A stretch of DNA of 64,000 nt from Rossellomorea vietnamensis (lineage in GTDB: Bacteria > Bacillota > Bacilli > Bacillales > Bacillaceae_B), in the NCBI RefSeq assembly GCF_008180415.1, contig NZ_VTEI01000005.1, forward strand, positions 14,767 to 78,766, written 5' to 3'. The stretch's first letter is position 1, and every line of letters begins with the position of its first letter. Below the pieces are notes generated by a model, which was given only the letters and a program-made list of their open reading frames with translations, had not been told where the DNA came from and searched no databases. The translations under genes and the position numbers were made by a program. Positions 16,686 through 24,733 of this stretch are shown piece after piece.

Positions 16686-17249
16686 TTATTCCAAAGAATT
16701 AATTTTTTGATTTCCAAGATAACGGTATAGAGTAGACTTGCTTATTCCTGTCTTGGTTTTTATTTCAGACAAAGAGTACTCTTTGGACTGATACATGGTT
16801 AATGCCAATTTTATGTTTTCATCAGGGATTTTTGGCCTGCCGGCTGAGATCCCTCTTAGTTTTGCTTCTTTTAGTCCTTCTCTGGTTTTGGAACTGATGG
16901 TGTCACGTTCGAATTTTAAAATGTGTCTTAAATGGTTCCTGAAAGAAGAATGGTTATCTATCTCCGTCTCGATTTCCTCTTCAATTGATAGAAAAAAAGC
17001 GCCTTTTTCCTCAATGGTAGTAAGTAGTTCAAGGAGATGGGGAAGGGAGTCTGCTAAACTAGAAAGCTTTGCAACCGCGAGCTTGTCTTCTGGTTTCAGG
17101 TCATTCAGCAATTGTTCGAGAGCATGTCTATTTTTTGAAGAAGAGTGAGATTCCTCGATAATTTTGCCGCAATCCATTTTATATAGAAGCGCATTTTGCT
17201 GTTCGCAGTTTGGATCTATGTTGGAAGGTCTTGAATACCCAATTAGCAT
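16686..17249 (-). CDS. Serine recombinase (resolvase)-like protein with degenerate active site
   Basis: 187 residues. The N-terminus MLIGYSRPSN matches the Y-x-R-V-S start of small serine recombinases and keeps Arg and the would-be nucleophile Ser. The second active-site segment, normally K-L-D-R-L-G-R, reads AKLSSLADSL, so the Asp, the catalytic Arg and the following Arg are replaced. The E helix region (KFERDTISSKTREGLKEAK, AGRPK) and a C-terminal HTH (YSLSEIKTKTGISKSTLYRY) are intact. It probably binds DNA without recombining it. ATG at 17249 has GGAG eight bases upstream; a GTG nine bases earlier is less likely. Divergent from ltaS. Confidence 0.8.
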   Translation of the reverse strand: MLIGYSRPSNIDPNCEQQNALLYKMDCGKIIEESHSSSKNRHALEQLLNDLKPEDKLAVAKLSSLADSLPHLLELLTTIEEKGAFFLSIEEEIETEIDNHSSFRNHLRHILKFERDTISSKTREGLKEAKLRGISAGRPKIPDENIKLALTMYQSKEYSLSEIKTKTGISKSTLYRYLGNQKINSLE

Positions 17250-17373
17250 AATGAACACTCCTTCAGTGATTTACATATTTGTATAATACCATTATGGTTC
17301 CTTTTTGGGACAGAATATGTTAAGATTTTGTAAAACGTTCACAAGTTGTATTTATGGAAAAGGGAGTGGAATT

Positions 17374-19320
17374 ATGAAAACCCTAATAAATAAAAAGAAT
17401 ACAACTAATTTTGCAAACGAATTCACTTTCTTCTTCGTGATGGCAGTTGTATTACTTTGGTTGAAAACGTATGTCGTTCAATTAACTCAATTTAATTTAG
17501 GAATTGAAAATCTAATCCAGCACATATTGCTTTTTGTGAATCCATTAGGTTCTTCGTTGTTGTTTCTAGGTGTGGCTTTGCTTTTTAAAGGCAGAAAGAA
17601 ATTAATCATTCTCATGGTGATTTATTTTATAATGTCCATTCTGTTATTTGCAAATGCCATGTACTATCGATTTTTTAATGATTTTATTACAATTCCAACT
17701 TTAATGCAGACCCAGAACTTTGCGAATGTCAGCAGCAGTGCAGGGACTCTCCTGCAGCCTGTCGACCTGTTGTTTTTTGCGGATGTTGTTTTTCTTCTAG
17801 GTTACCTTGTATTGAAATTTAATAGACCAGAAATCAACACAGTGACATCAAAGAGGGTTAAAAGGGTGTTGGTGATCGCTTTAATGATATCAGGGGTCAA
17901 TCTCGCAATATCGGAAATAGACCGTCCCCAATTATTAAAGAGAGGCTTTGACCGGAACTACATTGTTAAGTATCTGGGAGTCTATAATTATACGATTTAT
18001 GATGCTTATCAAAGCACAAAAGCGAGTGCGCAGCGGGCTTTGGCCAGCAGTGATGACGCGACAGAGATAGAGAACTATACGAAATCGAACCATGCGGATC
18101 CAAACCCTGACTATTTTAGAAAAGGGGAAGGGATGAATGTAATCTATGTTCACATGGAATCTATTCAAAATTTCCTCATTGACTATGAACTTCATGGCGA
18201 AGAAGTGACACCGTTCTTGAATTCTTTGACCGATGAAGAAAGCACGTTCTACTTTGATAATTTCTTTCATCAGACGGCTCAAGGGAAAACGGCTGATGCA
18301 GAGTATATGGTAGCCAACTCTTTATATGGTCTGCCACAAGGTTCAGCTTTTACAACAAAAGGGTTGAATACCTATCATTCAGCTCCTGCTATTTTAAAAC
18401 AGCAGCAAGACTACACCTCTGCAGTTTTCCATGGTAATACCGGGAGCTTCTGGAATAGGGATGAGGTTTATAAATCTTTTGGATATGATCATTTTTATGA
18501 CGATCAATACTTTGATATTAAACAGGAGGATCTAGCTGATTACGGCTTGATGGATAAGCCTTTCTTCCAGCAGTCGATTCCTTTTTTGGAATCACTTCCT
18601 GAACCGTTCTACGCGAACTTCATTACCGTTACCCATCATTTCCCGTTTACGATGGATCAGGAAGAAGCTACCATCGGTAAACATACAACTGGTGATAAAA
18701 CGGTAGATAATTATTTCCAGACAGCCAGATATGCCGATGAAGCCCTGGAGCAATTCTTCAATTACCTGAAGGAGTCTGGTTTATACGAGGAATCCATTAT
18801 CGTTATGTATGGAGACCACTACGGAATATCCAAAAATCACAATTCTGCAATGCAGAAAGTTATCGGCAAAGAAGTTACCCCATTTGAAAGTGCCGGACTG
18901 CAGCGGACGCCGTTATTCATCAGGGTCCCTGGCATGGAAGGAGAAGTGAATCATGAATTTGCGGGACAAATTGATCTGCTTCCAACTCTCCTTCATTTGC
19001 TTGGAATCGAGTCTGATGAGTATTTGCACTTTGGAACAGATATCTTTTCAGAAGAACATGATGATATTATCCCATTCAGAAATGGAGATTTCGTAAATAA
19101 GGATATCTCATCAGCTGAAGGGAAATTCTATGATACTTCTACAGGCGAATTGCTGCCAAGTGACGAAAGAGAAAAAGCTGAAGAAATGCAAAAGATAGCG
19201 GAACAAAAGTTAAGCCTCTCAGATAGAGTGGTTAATGGCGATTTATTACGGTTCTACACACCAGAAGGCTTTAAAGAAGTAGATCGTACCCAATATGACT
19301 ATGATGCTGAATTACAGTAA
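17374..19320 (+). CDS. Lipoteichoic acid synthase-type sulfatase-family phosphoglycerol transferase
   Basis: 648 residues: five N-terminal membrane segments (about 15-200), a linker, and an extracellular alkaline-phosphatase-superfamily domain. The nucleophile motif GKTADAEY places Thr near residue 306, matching GxTSDAEF of LtaS. Further family signs are YVHMESIQNF (first metal ligand), VTHHFPFT, VMYGDHYG (late metal ligands) and the QIDLLPTLLHLLG motif. LtaS-type enzymes polymerise glycerol phosphate from phosphatidylglycerol on the outer membrane face, using manganese. Paralogues YfnI, YqgS and YvgJ exist in Bacillus, so the exact role (polymerase or primase) is open. The ATG at 17374 follows AAGGGAG; the earlier in-frame ATG at 17305 has no ribosome site. 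Confidence 0.92.
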   Translation: MKTLINKKNTTNFANEFTFFFVMAVVLLWLKTYVVQLTQFNLGIENLIQHILLFVNPLGSSLLFLGVALLFKGRKKLIILMVIYFIMSILLFANAMYYRFFNDFITIPTLMQTQNFANVSSSAGTLLQPVDLLFFADVVFLLGYLVLKFNRPEINTVTSKRVKRVLVIALMISGVNLAISEIDRPQLLKRGFDRNYIVKYLGVYNYTIYDAYQSTKASAQRALASSDDATEIENYTKSNHADPNPDYFRKGEGMNVIYVHMESIQNFLIDYELHGEEVTPFLNSLTDEESTFYFDNFFHQTAQGKTADAEYMVANSLYGLPQGSAFTTKGLNTYHSAPAILKQQQDYTSAVFHGNTGSFWNRDEVYKSFGYDHFYDDQYFDIKQEDLADYGLMDKPFFQQSIPFLESLPEPFYANFITVTHHFPFTMDQEEATIGKHTTGDKTVDNYFQTARYADEALEQFFNYLKESGLYEESIIVMYGDHYGISKNHNSAMQKVIGKEVTPFESAGLQRTPLFIRVPGMEGEVNHEFAGQIDLLPTLLHLLGIESDEYLHFGTDIFSEEHDDIIPFRNGDFVNKDISSAEGKFYDTSTGELLPSDEREKAEEMQKIAEQKLSLSDRVVNGDLLRFYTPEGFKEVDRTQYDYDAELQ

Positions 19321-19353
19321 TGAATCTTCCACATCATCTCAGAACAATTATTT

Positions 19354-19388
19354 GCTGACTCCTTTCTTAATGAGAGAGTCAGCTTTTT
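19354..19388 (+). terminator. Terminator of the LTA synthase gene
   Basis: GCTGACTC pairs with GAGTCAGC around a short loop and is followed by TTTTTTT, 34 bp after the stop. Confidence 0.85.
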
Positions 19389-19407
19389 TTGGGAAAAGGG
19401 TGTACAG

Positions 19408-19578
19408 GTGACACTCACGTTTCTCCATCTGGATGAGCTATGGAGTGACCTTCCGCTGTATTTTAAATGGGAGACTAAAGAATACGATATGCTCATTACG
19501 AATGAGGAAATGAAAAAGCTTTAATTATATAAGGATCTTGTTTCCCAAATGAACTCCAAGTTAGAAGAGTTGTCATAA
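19408..19578 (+). pseudogene. Small gene remnant interrupted by a stop
   Basis: One frame reads VTLTFLHLDELWSDLP, then YFKWETKEYDMLITNEEMKKL, a TAA at 19522, and continues without shift as LYKDLVSQMNSKLEELS to a TAA at 19576. The composition is protein-like on both sides, so this looks like the 3' end of a gene with one nonsense change and a lost 5' part. Family not recognised. Confidence 0.4.
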
Positions 19579-19631
19579 ACAGTATCTAGTATATGATCGA
19601 AGTAGAAATGTCCTTTCGCCCAGCTGTGCAA

Positions 19632-19662
19632 TGAAAAAACAGCAGCGAAATCCGCTGCTGTT
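19632..19662 (-). terminator. Terminator of the LysM gene
   Basis: On the minus strand AACAGCAGCG pairs with CGCTGCTGTT around a 5-base loop and is followed by TTTTTTCAT. It lies about 80 bp beyond the LysM stop codon. Confidence 0.75.
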
Positions 19663-19742
19663 CATTCATTGTTTAGTTATTGTAAGTGAGAGGCTAATTA
19701 TATTATTTTATCACTAACTATAATAAATATAGTGAATGAATC

Positions 19743-20495
19743 TTACTTACCTTGATAGTCATTCATCATTTCATCATCTTTTTCTCTTTCTTCTTCATCA
19801 ACTTGTGTTTGAGATGAATTGCTTTCCTCATTTTTCGATTCTTCATCAATGTTCTCTTCTGTATTATTATCTTCATTGTTTTCTTGCTCATTATTATCAT
19901 TTACAGTAGCATCTTCGGTGTTATTGCCTGCTTGCTCGTCGGTGTTTTCTTCATTGTTAGTTACTGTACTACTATCTTCATTACTTTCCTCATTATTATC
20001 TTCATTTTCTTCATTAGCATCTGCATTTTGCGTTACATTACTATCATCATCGGATGCTTCATTAGTATTCTCTTGTTGTTCTGCTTCTTGGCTTTCCTCT
20101 TCCAATGCAATCACGACTTCATCGTCACCACTTCCAATTACGATTCCATCACCTGGTAATAGAAGATAGGGATCGATGCCAGGATTGAGGGTGATCAGTT
20201 CATCTACTGTAGTATCGTTATCTGCTGCTATGGTTTCTAACGTGTCTCCATCTCCAACTAAGTGAACTTCTTCCCTTGTATCGACTCCAATCACTTCTCC
20301 TATAGGTAACGCTAATGGATCGAAATCAGCGTTTGCTTCTATTAGGTCAGTGACATCGACCCCATAATCGTGGGCGATCCCCCAAATGGTATCTCCTTCT
20401 TTTACCACAATTTCATCCGCACTGGCTGTTCCAGCTGCGCCTAACATAAAACCTGCGGCAAGAGCTATAGTTGATAGTTTCTTAGTGTTCTTCAT
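19743..20495 (-). CDS. Secreted protein with two LysM domains and acidic Asn-rich tail
   Basis: 250 residues. Signal peptide MKKTKK-like with cleavage near ASADE (residue 26). LysM 1: VVKEGDTIWGIAHDYGVD to IGEVIGVD; LysM 2: VGDGDTLETIAADNDTTV to PGDGIVIG. The last 120 residues are almost only Asn, Glu, Asp, Ser, Thr and Gln. LysM domains bind peptidoglycan GlcNAc residues; the acidic tail may bind cations or act as a spacer. No enzymatic domain is present. GGAGGAGTTCAG precedes the ATG. A decayed paralogue is at 7187-7738. It is transcribed toward its own terminator at 19632-19662. Confidence 0.85.
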   Translation of the reverse strand: MKNTKKLSTIALAAGFMLGAAGTASADEIVVKEGDTIWGIAHDYGVDVTDLIEANADFDPLALPIGEVIGVDTREEVHLVGDGDTLETIAADNDTTVDELITLNPGIDPYLLLPGDGIVIGSGDDEVVIALEEESQEAEQQENTNEASDDDSNVTQNADANEENEDNNEESNEDSSTVTNNEENTDEQAGNNTEDATVNDNNEQENNEDNNTEENIDEESKNEESNSSQTQVDEEEREKDDEMMNDYQGK

Positions 20496-20704
20496 CTGAA
20501 CTCCTCCTTTTATTAGGTGTCTATTAGTTTTTTATCCTAAATATGTTTCATCAAACATTGAGGTTACTAGTCCTTATAAGTGAAACCAATTTTTTACAGA
20601 GGGTGAAGTGTTAAGGGATATCCTTAATCTGCAAGTTGACATACTTAAGGGAGGGTGCTATTGTTATTTTTATTAAAGACATTAAGAGTCCTTAATATCT
20701 TTTT

Positions 20705-20874
20705 AGGTTCTTTTCGTAAACTTTGTCGCTATTTAACATTAAATGAGCAGATGTCACCTTAAATCAACGAAAATAATGGTAAGAAAGAAAGGAGCTGCAT
20801 CCTCTAGTTAGGGAGGAAAACCTTAGTATTTGGGGATATCCGAAAGCAACAATCTATGAGGAAAACAGCCTTTT
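20705..20874. repeat. MITE-like element, copy 1
   Basis: The left end AGGTTCTTTTCGTAAACTTT and the inverted right end (minus strand AAGGCTGTTTTCCTCATAGA) are similar, and both run on into TTGTTGCT-type sequence (CGCTATTT left, TTGTTGCTTTCGGATATCCC right). The inner part TAGTATTTGGGGATATCCGA recurs in the other copies at 48188-48384 and 54730-54904. It carries no gene and stands between the LysM gene and the Rrf2 gene. Confidence 0.75.
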
Positions 20875-20897
20875 TTTAAAACCGAGGAGGTAATTGT

Positions 20898-21311
20898 ATG
20901 AGGTATTCGAATGCCACAAACTATGCTCTGCATACTATGGTCCATTTAATGCTGGAGTCTGGCAGAAGCTCTATGGGGGTTCAGGAATTAGCTGAAATGC
21001 AGCATCTTTCCCCTACGTACCTTTCAAAAATATTAACTAAACTTACGAAAGCTGGGTTGATTGAGTCCACACCCGGCGCAAAGGGAGGGTATAAAATCTC
21101 GAGAAAAAAACAGGAGATCTCCTTTTTGGATGTAATTAATGCGATTGAAGGTGATACCAGTTTCTTTGAATGCTCCATTCATCATGAAGATTGTTTAATT
21201 GAAAATGTCATGAGGCAGTCAGAGGAAAACATGAAAGCTGAACTGAAATCAAAGCTGTTAATTGATATCGCGAAAGAGGCAGAACTCAAACAGAAGAAAG
21301 AAAAAAGCTAA
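20898..21311 (+). CDS. Rrf2-family transcriptional regulator
   Basis: 137 residues. Typical Rrf2 opening MRYSNATNYALHTMVHL, HTH QHLSPTYLSKILTKLTKAGL and wing GAKGGYKISR. Two cysteines (FECSIHHEDCLIE) lie where other Rrf2 proteins bind an Fe-S cluster or sense thiols, but the usual three-Cys pattern is not complete, so redox sensing by disulfide is more likely than a cluster. Start supported by CCGAGGAGG. It precedes a thioredoxin-reductase-like gene by 25 bp, so it probably controls the operon and itself. Confidence 0.88.
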   Translation: MRYSNATNYALHTMVHLMLESGRSSMGVQELAEMQHLSPTYLSKILTKLTKAGLIESTPGAKGGYKISRKKQEISFLDVINAIEGDTSFFECSIHHEDCLIENVMRQSEENMKAELKSKLLIDIAKEAELKQKKEKS

Positions 21312-21336
21312 GAAAATTTGTAAAGGAGTGTTCAAT

Positions 21337-22260
21337 ATGATCATTGATTGTGCTGTAATTGGCGGTGGTCCGGCTGGACTTAACGCTGCGCTCGTTCTTG
21401 GAAGATCAAGGCGAAAAACCATCCTGTTCGATGACAACAAACCGAGGAATGCGGTGACTTCCCACTCGCACGGTTTTATCACGCGAGATGGTATTAACCC
21501 GCAGGAATTGAAAAGGATAGCGCAGGAAGAATTAAGACAGTACCCGGACGTAAGGATTCTGAAACAGCGCGTGGAGCTCATTAACAAAGATAATGACTTA
21601 TTTCAGGTTAAGACGGAAGCCGGTGAAGTGTACCATGCGAAAAAGATCATTCTTGCAACCGGCTTTAAGGAGACGCTTCCAGACATCGCAAAGGTGAAGG
21701 AATTCTATGGAAAGAGCTTGTTCAGCTGTCCTTTCTGTGATGGGTGGGAATTGAGAGACCGCCCGCTTGCTGTCATTGCAGAGGGACAAAAGGCTTTTCA
21801 TATGGCGAAAGTGGTTTCCAACTGGACGAACGATTTAATTATTTTCACGAATGGAAGGAAAGGTCTTTCGGCAGACGAAAAAGAATTGCTCATTAGTAAA
21901 GGTATCGGTTTTAATGACAAGAAAATCACTGCTCTGATTGGCAAGGAAGGAATACTCGAAAGAATCCAGTTAGAAGATGATTCAGAGATTCTCCGCCAAG
22001 GAGGGTTTATAGCTGCAGATTGGAAACCGGCTGCTTCTTTTGAATCTTCCTTGGGATATACATTAAACGAGCTGAAAGGAATTGAAACAGACAGTTGGAA
22101 TCGTACAAGTGCAAAAGGGGTGTTTGCTTGCGGTGATACAAAAATAGCCGGGCCCTCTCAATTGATTATTGCAGCAGGAGAAGGGAGTATGGCAGCTATA
22201 GCTGTAAACGCAGAACTAATAGAAGAAAAATTCAATCAGGAAGAAAAAACAGCTTTATAG
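21337..22260 (+). CDS. Thioredoxin reductase-like FAD/NAD(P)-dependent oxidoreductase
   Basis: 307 residues. FAD-binding GxGxxG appears at the N-terminus (AVIGGGPAGLNAAL), the redox pair as CPFCDGWELRD (CxxC) near residue 134, and the C-terminal FAD motif as GVFACGDTKIAGP. The region after CxxC (LAVIAEGQKAFHMAKVV) replaces the usual GGGxxA of the NAD(P) domain with a weaker motif, so cofactor preference is uncertain. AAAGGAG precedes the ATG at 21337. It stands in an operon with the Rrf2 regulator and a methyltransferase; this combination suggests a thiol or electrophile stress response, which is inference. Confidence 0.88.
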   Translation: MIIDCAVIGGGPAGLNAALVLGRSRRKTILFDDNKPRNAVTSHSHGFITRDGINPQELKRIAQEELRQYPDVRILKQRVELINKDNDLFQVKTEAGEVYHAKKIILATGFKETLPDIAKVKEFYGKSLFSCPFCDGWELRDRPLAVIAEGQKAFHMAKVVSNWTNDLIIFTNGRKGLSADEKELLISKGIGFNDKKITALIGKEGILERIQLEDDSEILRQGGFIAADWKPAASFESSLGYTLNELKGIETDSWNRTSAKGVFACGDTKIAGPSQLIIAAGEGSMAAIAVNAELIEEKFNQEEKTAL

Positions 22261-22275
22261 AAAAGGAGAATTTTT

Positions 22276-22845
22276 ATGCATCACCATCACGGAAGGTACA
22301 AGAGGAAAATATCATACTTGGAAAGTCCCAAACGAAGAAAAGAATTCTCTCCGGAACAACTGCTGAACATGATTCCAATAAAAGAAAAGGACAATATTTT
22401 GGACTTTGGTGCAGGCACTGGTTATTTTTCCATTCCTGCGGCTAAAAGGATCAAGGGTGACGTCTACGCACTAGACATTGACCCATCCATGCTGGAGATA
22501 ATAAAGAAGAAATCAAGAGAGGAAAACCAGGAGAATATCATTGCTGTTCAAGGAAGTATCGAGGCACTTCCTTTGGGTGAAGGTTCTGTTGATGTCATCA
22601 TCGCTTCGCTGGTCCTGCATGAAATTCAGCCGCTGGCACCTCTCATGCAGCAAATGTATACTTTACTAAAGAAAGAAGGCTATCTGATCTGCTTGGAACT
22701 TGAGCCAAAAGTAAGTTCAGAGAAAGTACCGAGAATTAACTTAGAAAGAATGGAAGTGGAATTGAAAGAAGCAGGATTCCAAATTTCAGAAAAAGTTTTT
22801 CCAGCGGAATCTCTATATATGCTCATTGCAAAGAAGACTGATTAA
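22276..22845 (+). CDS. Class I SAM-dependent methyltransferase
   Basis: 189 residues with the Rossmann motifs LDFGAGTGYFS (motif I), YALDIDPSML (acidic end of strand 2), VQGSIEALPLGEGSVDVIIA (motifs II/III). It starts with a natural MHHHH, which together with other His may bind metal. AAAGGAG lies 9 bases before the ATG, 15 bp after the previous stop, so it is the third gene of the Rrf2 operon. The substrate is unknown; size and UbiE-like motifs fit a small-molecule methyltransferase. Confidence 0.88.
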   Translation: MHHHHGRYKRKISYLESPKRRKEFSPEQLLNMIPIKEKDNILDFGAGTGYFSIPAAKRIKGDVYALDIDPSMLEIIKKKSREENQENIIAVQGSIEALPLGEGSVDVIIASLVLHEIQPLAPLMQQMYTLLKKEGYLICLELEPKVSSEKVPRINLERMEVELKEAGFQISEKVFPAESLYMLIAKKTD

Positions 22846-22864
22846 CTACTTATTCTTTTGCTTA

Positions 22865-22889
22865 ATTATAGATATTAAATATCTATAAT
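22865..22889. promoter_or_regulatory. 25-bp AT palindrome after the methyltransferase gene
   Basis: Two 12-base arms (ATTATAGATATT and its complement) flank a single A. It lies 20 bp after the stop and a T-run follows 22 bp later. It may act as a weak terminator or a protein-binding site. Confidence 0.4.
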
Positions 22890-23142
22890 GTATGTATTAG
22901 CTTTTTTCATTATAGATCTTTAACAGACTAGATTGCCGGAGCTCGGACGCAAGCAGAAGCAAGAAACGAAATACTGGTTATAGTGAGGCCGGCTTAGTGA
23001 TAAATAAGCGAAACTATTGTAAAAGGACTGGCAGGTAAACAATGGATAACTAACCTGATTTTTTTCGTTTGAAATTCATATTTCAGAGGACAAAAACTTA
23101 AGATTGATCTGCCCATTTTTCTAAAAGCTAACGATAGAAATA
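22890..23142. other. Intergenic region containing a short shared repeat
   Basis: No gene seen. The part 23040-23142 shares blocks with 7757-7845: GATAACTAA, AAAAACTTAAGATT (AAAAACTTAGGATT there), TCTGCCCATTTTTC (TCTGTCCATCTTTC) and AAAAGCTAA. The order is the same, with an extra 40 bp in this copy. Confidence 0.35.
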
Positions 23143-23240
23143 AAATGCTTAGAAAATCATTCGGCTGGCCTTATAGTTCGAGTCCGGTAAGAAAGGCTTC
23201 CCTTCGCAGAGAAAACCACCGGTTCACATTGGTGGTTTTT
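23143..23240 (+). repeat. Intergenic element ending in a strong hairpin, copy 2
   Basis: Counterpart of 14500-14603 with the same order of blocks: GCTTAGAAAATCATT, TGGCCTT, CCGGTAAGAAAGGCTTCC, CGCAGAGAAA, then ACCACCGG pairing with TTGGTGGT and TTTTT. Both copies have the same orientation in the window. Confidence 0.5.
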
Positions 23241-23386
23241 ATTTATAGACAAATGGTGGACATGAAAATGATCCCTAGCTGAGATAGGAGAAGCAGAATT
23301 TCAAGTGAATAGGTGGAATTTTCTCTATTTCCTTCCAGAAGAACTCTCAGAACAAATGGCGGCGTCTAAGCCATATTTAAAAAGAG

Positions 23387-23413
23387 GTTTAACCTATCAA
23401 CAGAGAAGGAATT
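23387..23413 (+). promoter_or_regulatory. Possible sigma-B-type promoter of the SDR gene
   Basis: GTTTAA and GGAATT are separated by 15 bp, against a sigma-B consensus of GTTTAA and GGGTAT. The second box is a partial match. Related B. subtilis SDR genes such as ydaD belong to the general stress regulon, which is why I note it. Confidence 0.25.
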
Positions 23414-23449
23414 AAAAGTATAGTACTATAATAAAAGGAGGCGTCTTGA

Positions 23450-23521
23450 TTGAGTAAATTAGACAAACAGAAAGTATTATCTGACGGAGTTACTCCTCAA
23501 ACACAAGCCGAGCAGCCGTGA
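23450..23521 (+). pseudogene. N-terminal leader of the SDR gene, cut off by an in-frame TGA
   Basis: TTG at 23450 has AAGGAGG eight bases upstream and reads MSKLDKQKVLSDGVTPQTQA, then EQP and TGA at 23519. The frame continues without shift into VERKMNPVPVYE of the SDR gene. Relatives I recall (YhxC/YdaD-like) have a QPG-x-E-x-x-MNP junction here, so the TGA most likely replaces a Gly GGA codon. Confidence 0.7.
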
Positions 23522-23533
23522 GTAGAGAGGAAA

Positions 23534-24328
23534 ATGAACCCGGTTCCTGTCTATGAATTAGAAAGTCATGTCGGTTCAGGCAAGCTGAAAGGCAAAGTGG
23601 CCTTAATTACAGGAGGAGACAGCGGGATTGGAAAAGCAGTTGCGATTGGCTATGCAAAAGAAGGAGCAGATATAGCCATCGCCTACCTTAATGAACATAA
23701 AGATGCTGAGGATACAAAGAAGCGCATCGAGGAGGAAGGGGTCAAATGCACGCTTCATTCTGGTGATGCAGCAGATGAAGCATTTTGCTTTAAGGTTGTT
23801 GAAGACGTCGTGGAGCAGCATGGGAAGCTGAACATCCTTGTTAATAACGCCGCGCGCCAGGAAGTTAAAGAAAGTGTACTCGATATCAGCGCTGAGCAAT
23901 TAAAACACACATTTGATGTTAACTTTTTCTCAATGGTCCATTTTACAAAAGCAGCCATTCCCCATTTATCTGGTGGTGACAGCCTGATATACACGTCATC
24001 CATCAACGCTTATGTTGGAAACAAGGCCCTAATTGACTACACGTCTACAAAAGGTGCGATAGTATCGTTTACTCGTTCCATTGCGCAGGAACTGGCTCCA
24101 AAAGCAATCAGAGTTAACGGTGTAGCACCTGGACCGATCTGGACTCCGCTGATACCAGCGACGATGCCAGAAGACATGCAGGAATCCATCGGGGTTTCCA
24201 CACCTCTTGGTCGTCCCGGACAGCCTGCGGATCTCGTAGAACCTTATATCCTCCTTGCTTCCGAAGGATCTGCCTATATGACGGGCCAGTTCATCCATGT
24301 AAACGGCGGAGGCTTTATGTCCTCTTAA
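23534..24328 (+). CDS. Short-chain dehydrogenase/reductase (YdaD/YhxC-like)
   Basis: 264 residues from the internal ATG. The Rossmann motif TGGDSGIGKAV begins near residue 26, NNAARQ near 105, the catalytic Ser in YTSSINAYV and the YxxxK as DYTSTKGA; the C-terminal PGPIWTPL and GQFIHVNGGG are standard. All catalytic residues are intact. Only the roughly 28-residue leader is separated by a stop (23519). GAGAGGAAA stands before this ATG, so translation could restart. Cofactor is probably NADP or NAD; substrate unknown. In Bacillus, related proteins belong to the general stress response. Confidence 0.82.
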   Translation: MNPVPVYELESHVGSGKLKGKVALITGGDSGIGKAVAIGYAKEGADIAIAYLNEHKDAEDTKKRIEEEGVKCTLHSGDAADEAFCFKVVEDVVEQHGKLNILVNNAARQEVKESVLDISAEQLKHTFDVNFFSMVHFTKAAIPHLSGGDSLIYTSSINAYVGNKALIDYTSTKGAIVSFTRSIAQELAPKAIRVNGVAPGPIWTPLIPATMPEDMQESIGVSTPLGRPGQPADLVEPYILLASEGSAYMTGQFIHVNGGGFMSS

Positions 24329-24349
24329 AAAAAAGCCTGGCAGTAAAGA

Positions 24350-24385
24350 AAGAGCTGGATAAGCAGAAATGGCTTTCCAGCTCTT
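24350..24385 (+). terminator. Hairpin after the SDR gene
   Basis: AAGAGCTGGA pairs with TCCAGCTCTT around a 15-base loop, followed by CCTATTATTT. The weak T-run makes it an imperfect terminator. Confidence 0.55.
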
Positions 24386-24733
24386 CCTATTATTTCAGTT
24401 ATAAGGAGATTTCAGTTCAATTATTGCATTTAACGGTTAAAACTCCCTTTATTTTAAATTTAAATTCTGGGCTGCTCAACCCAACATAGCGCTTCTTCCA
24501 AAATTTCCTGACGTGGGATTGTTATAAACCAACACTTGAGTCGGAAGCTCTAAAAAAACGTCTTACGTTTATTGAGATAAGGTTACCGGCCGCTCGATTG
24601 ACTCATTAAAATAAGGCTCGATTTTTAATAATTGTCGATTATAAAAAGAAATCCAAAACTACAATAATATTCCAAGTCCTATTGCGGCATACTTTTCCTA
24701 GAAGTACTGCAGTTCTTTTAGGAGGAGATTACT
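24386..24733. other. Intergenic region, possible short gene remnant
   Basis: About 350 bp before aspD. On the minus strand 24465-24540 reads ITIPRQEILEEALCWVEQP followed by two residues and a stop, which looks like the tail of a lost gene. No promoter could be assigned for aspD. Confidence 0.25.

Noticed and set aside
19819-20169. Plus-strand frames rich in Ser, Leu and Ile
   Set aside because: Antisense of the Asn/Glu-rich tail of the LysM protein.
23173-23190. AGTTCGAGTCC, resembling a tRNA T-loop
   Set aside because: No acceptor or anticodon stem can be built, and the second copy of the element does not keep the motif.
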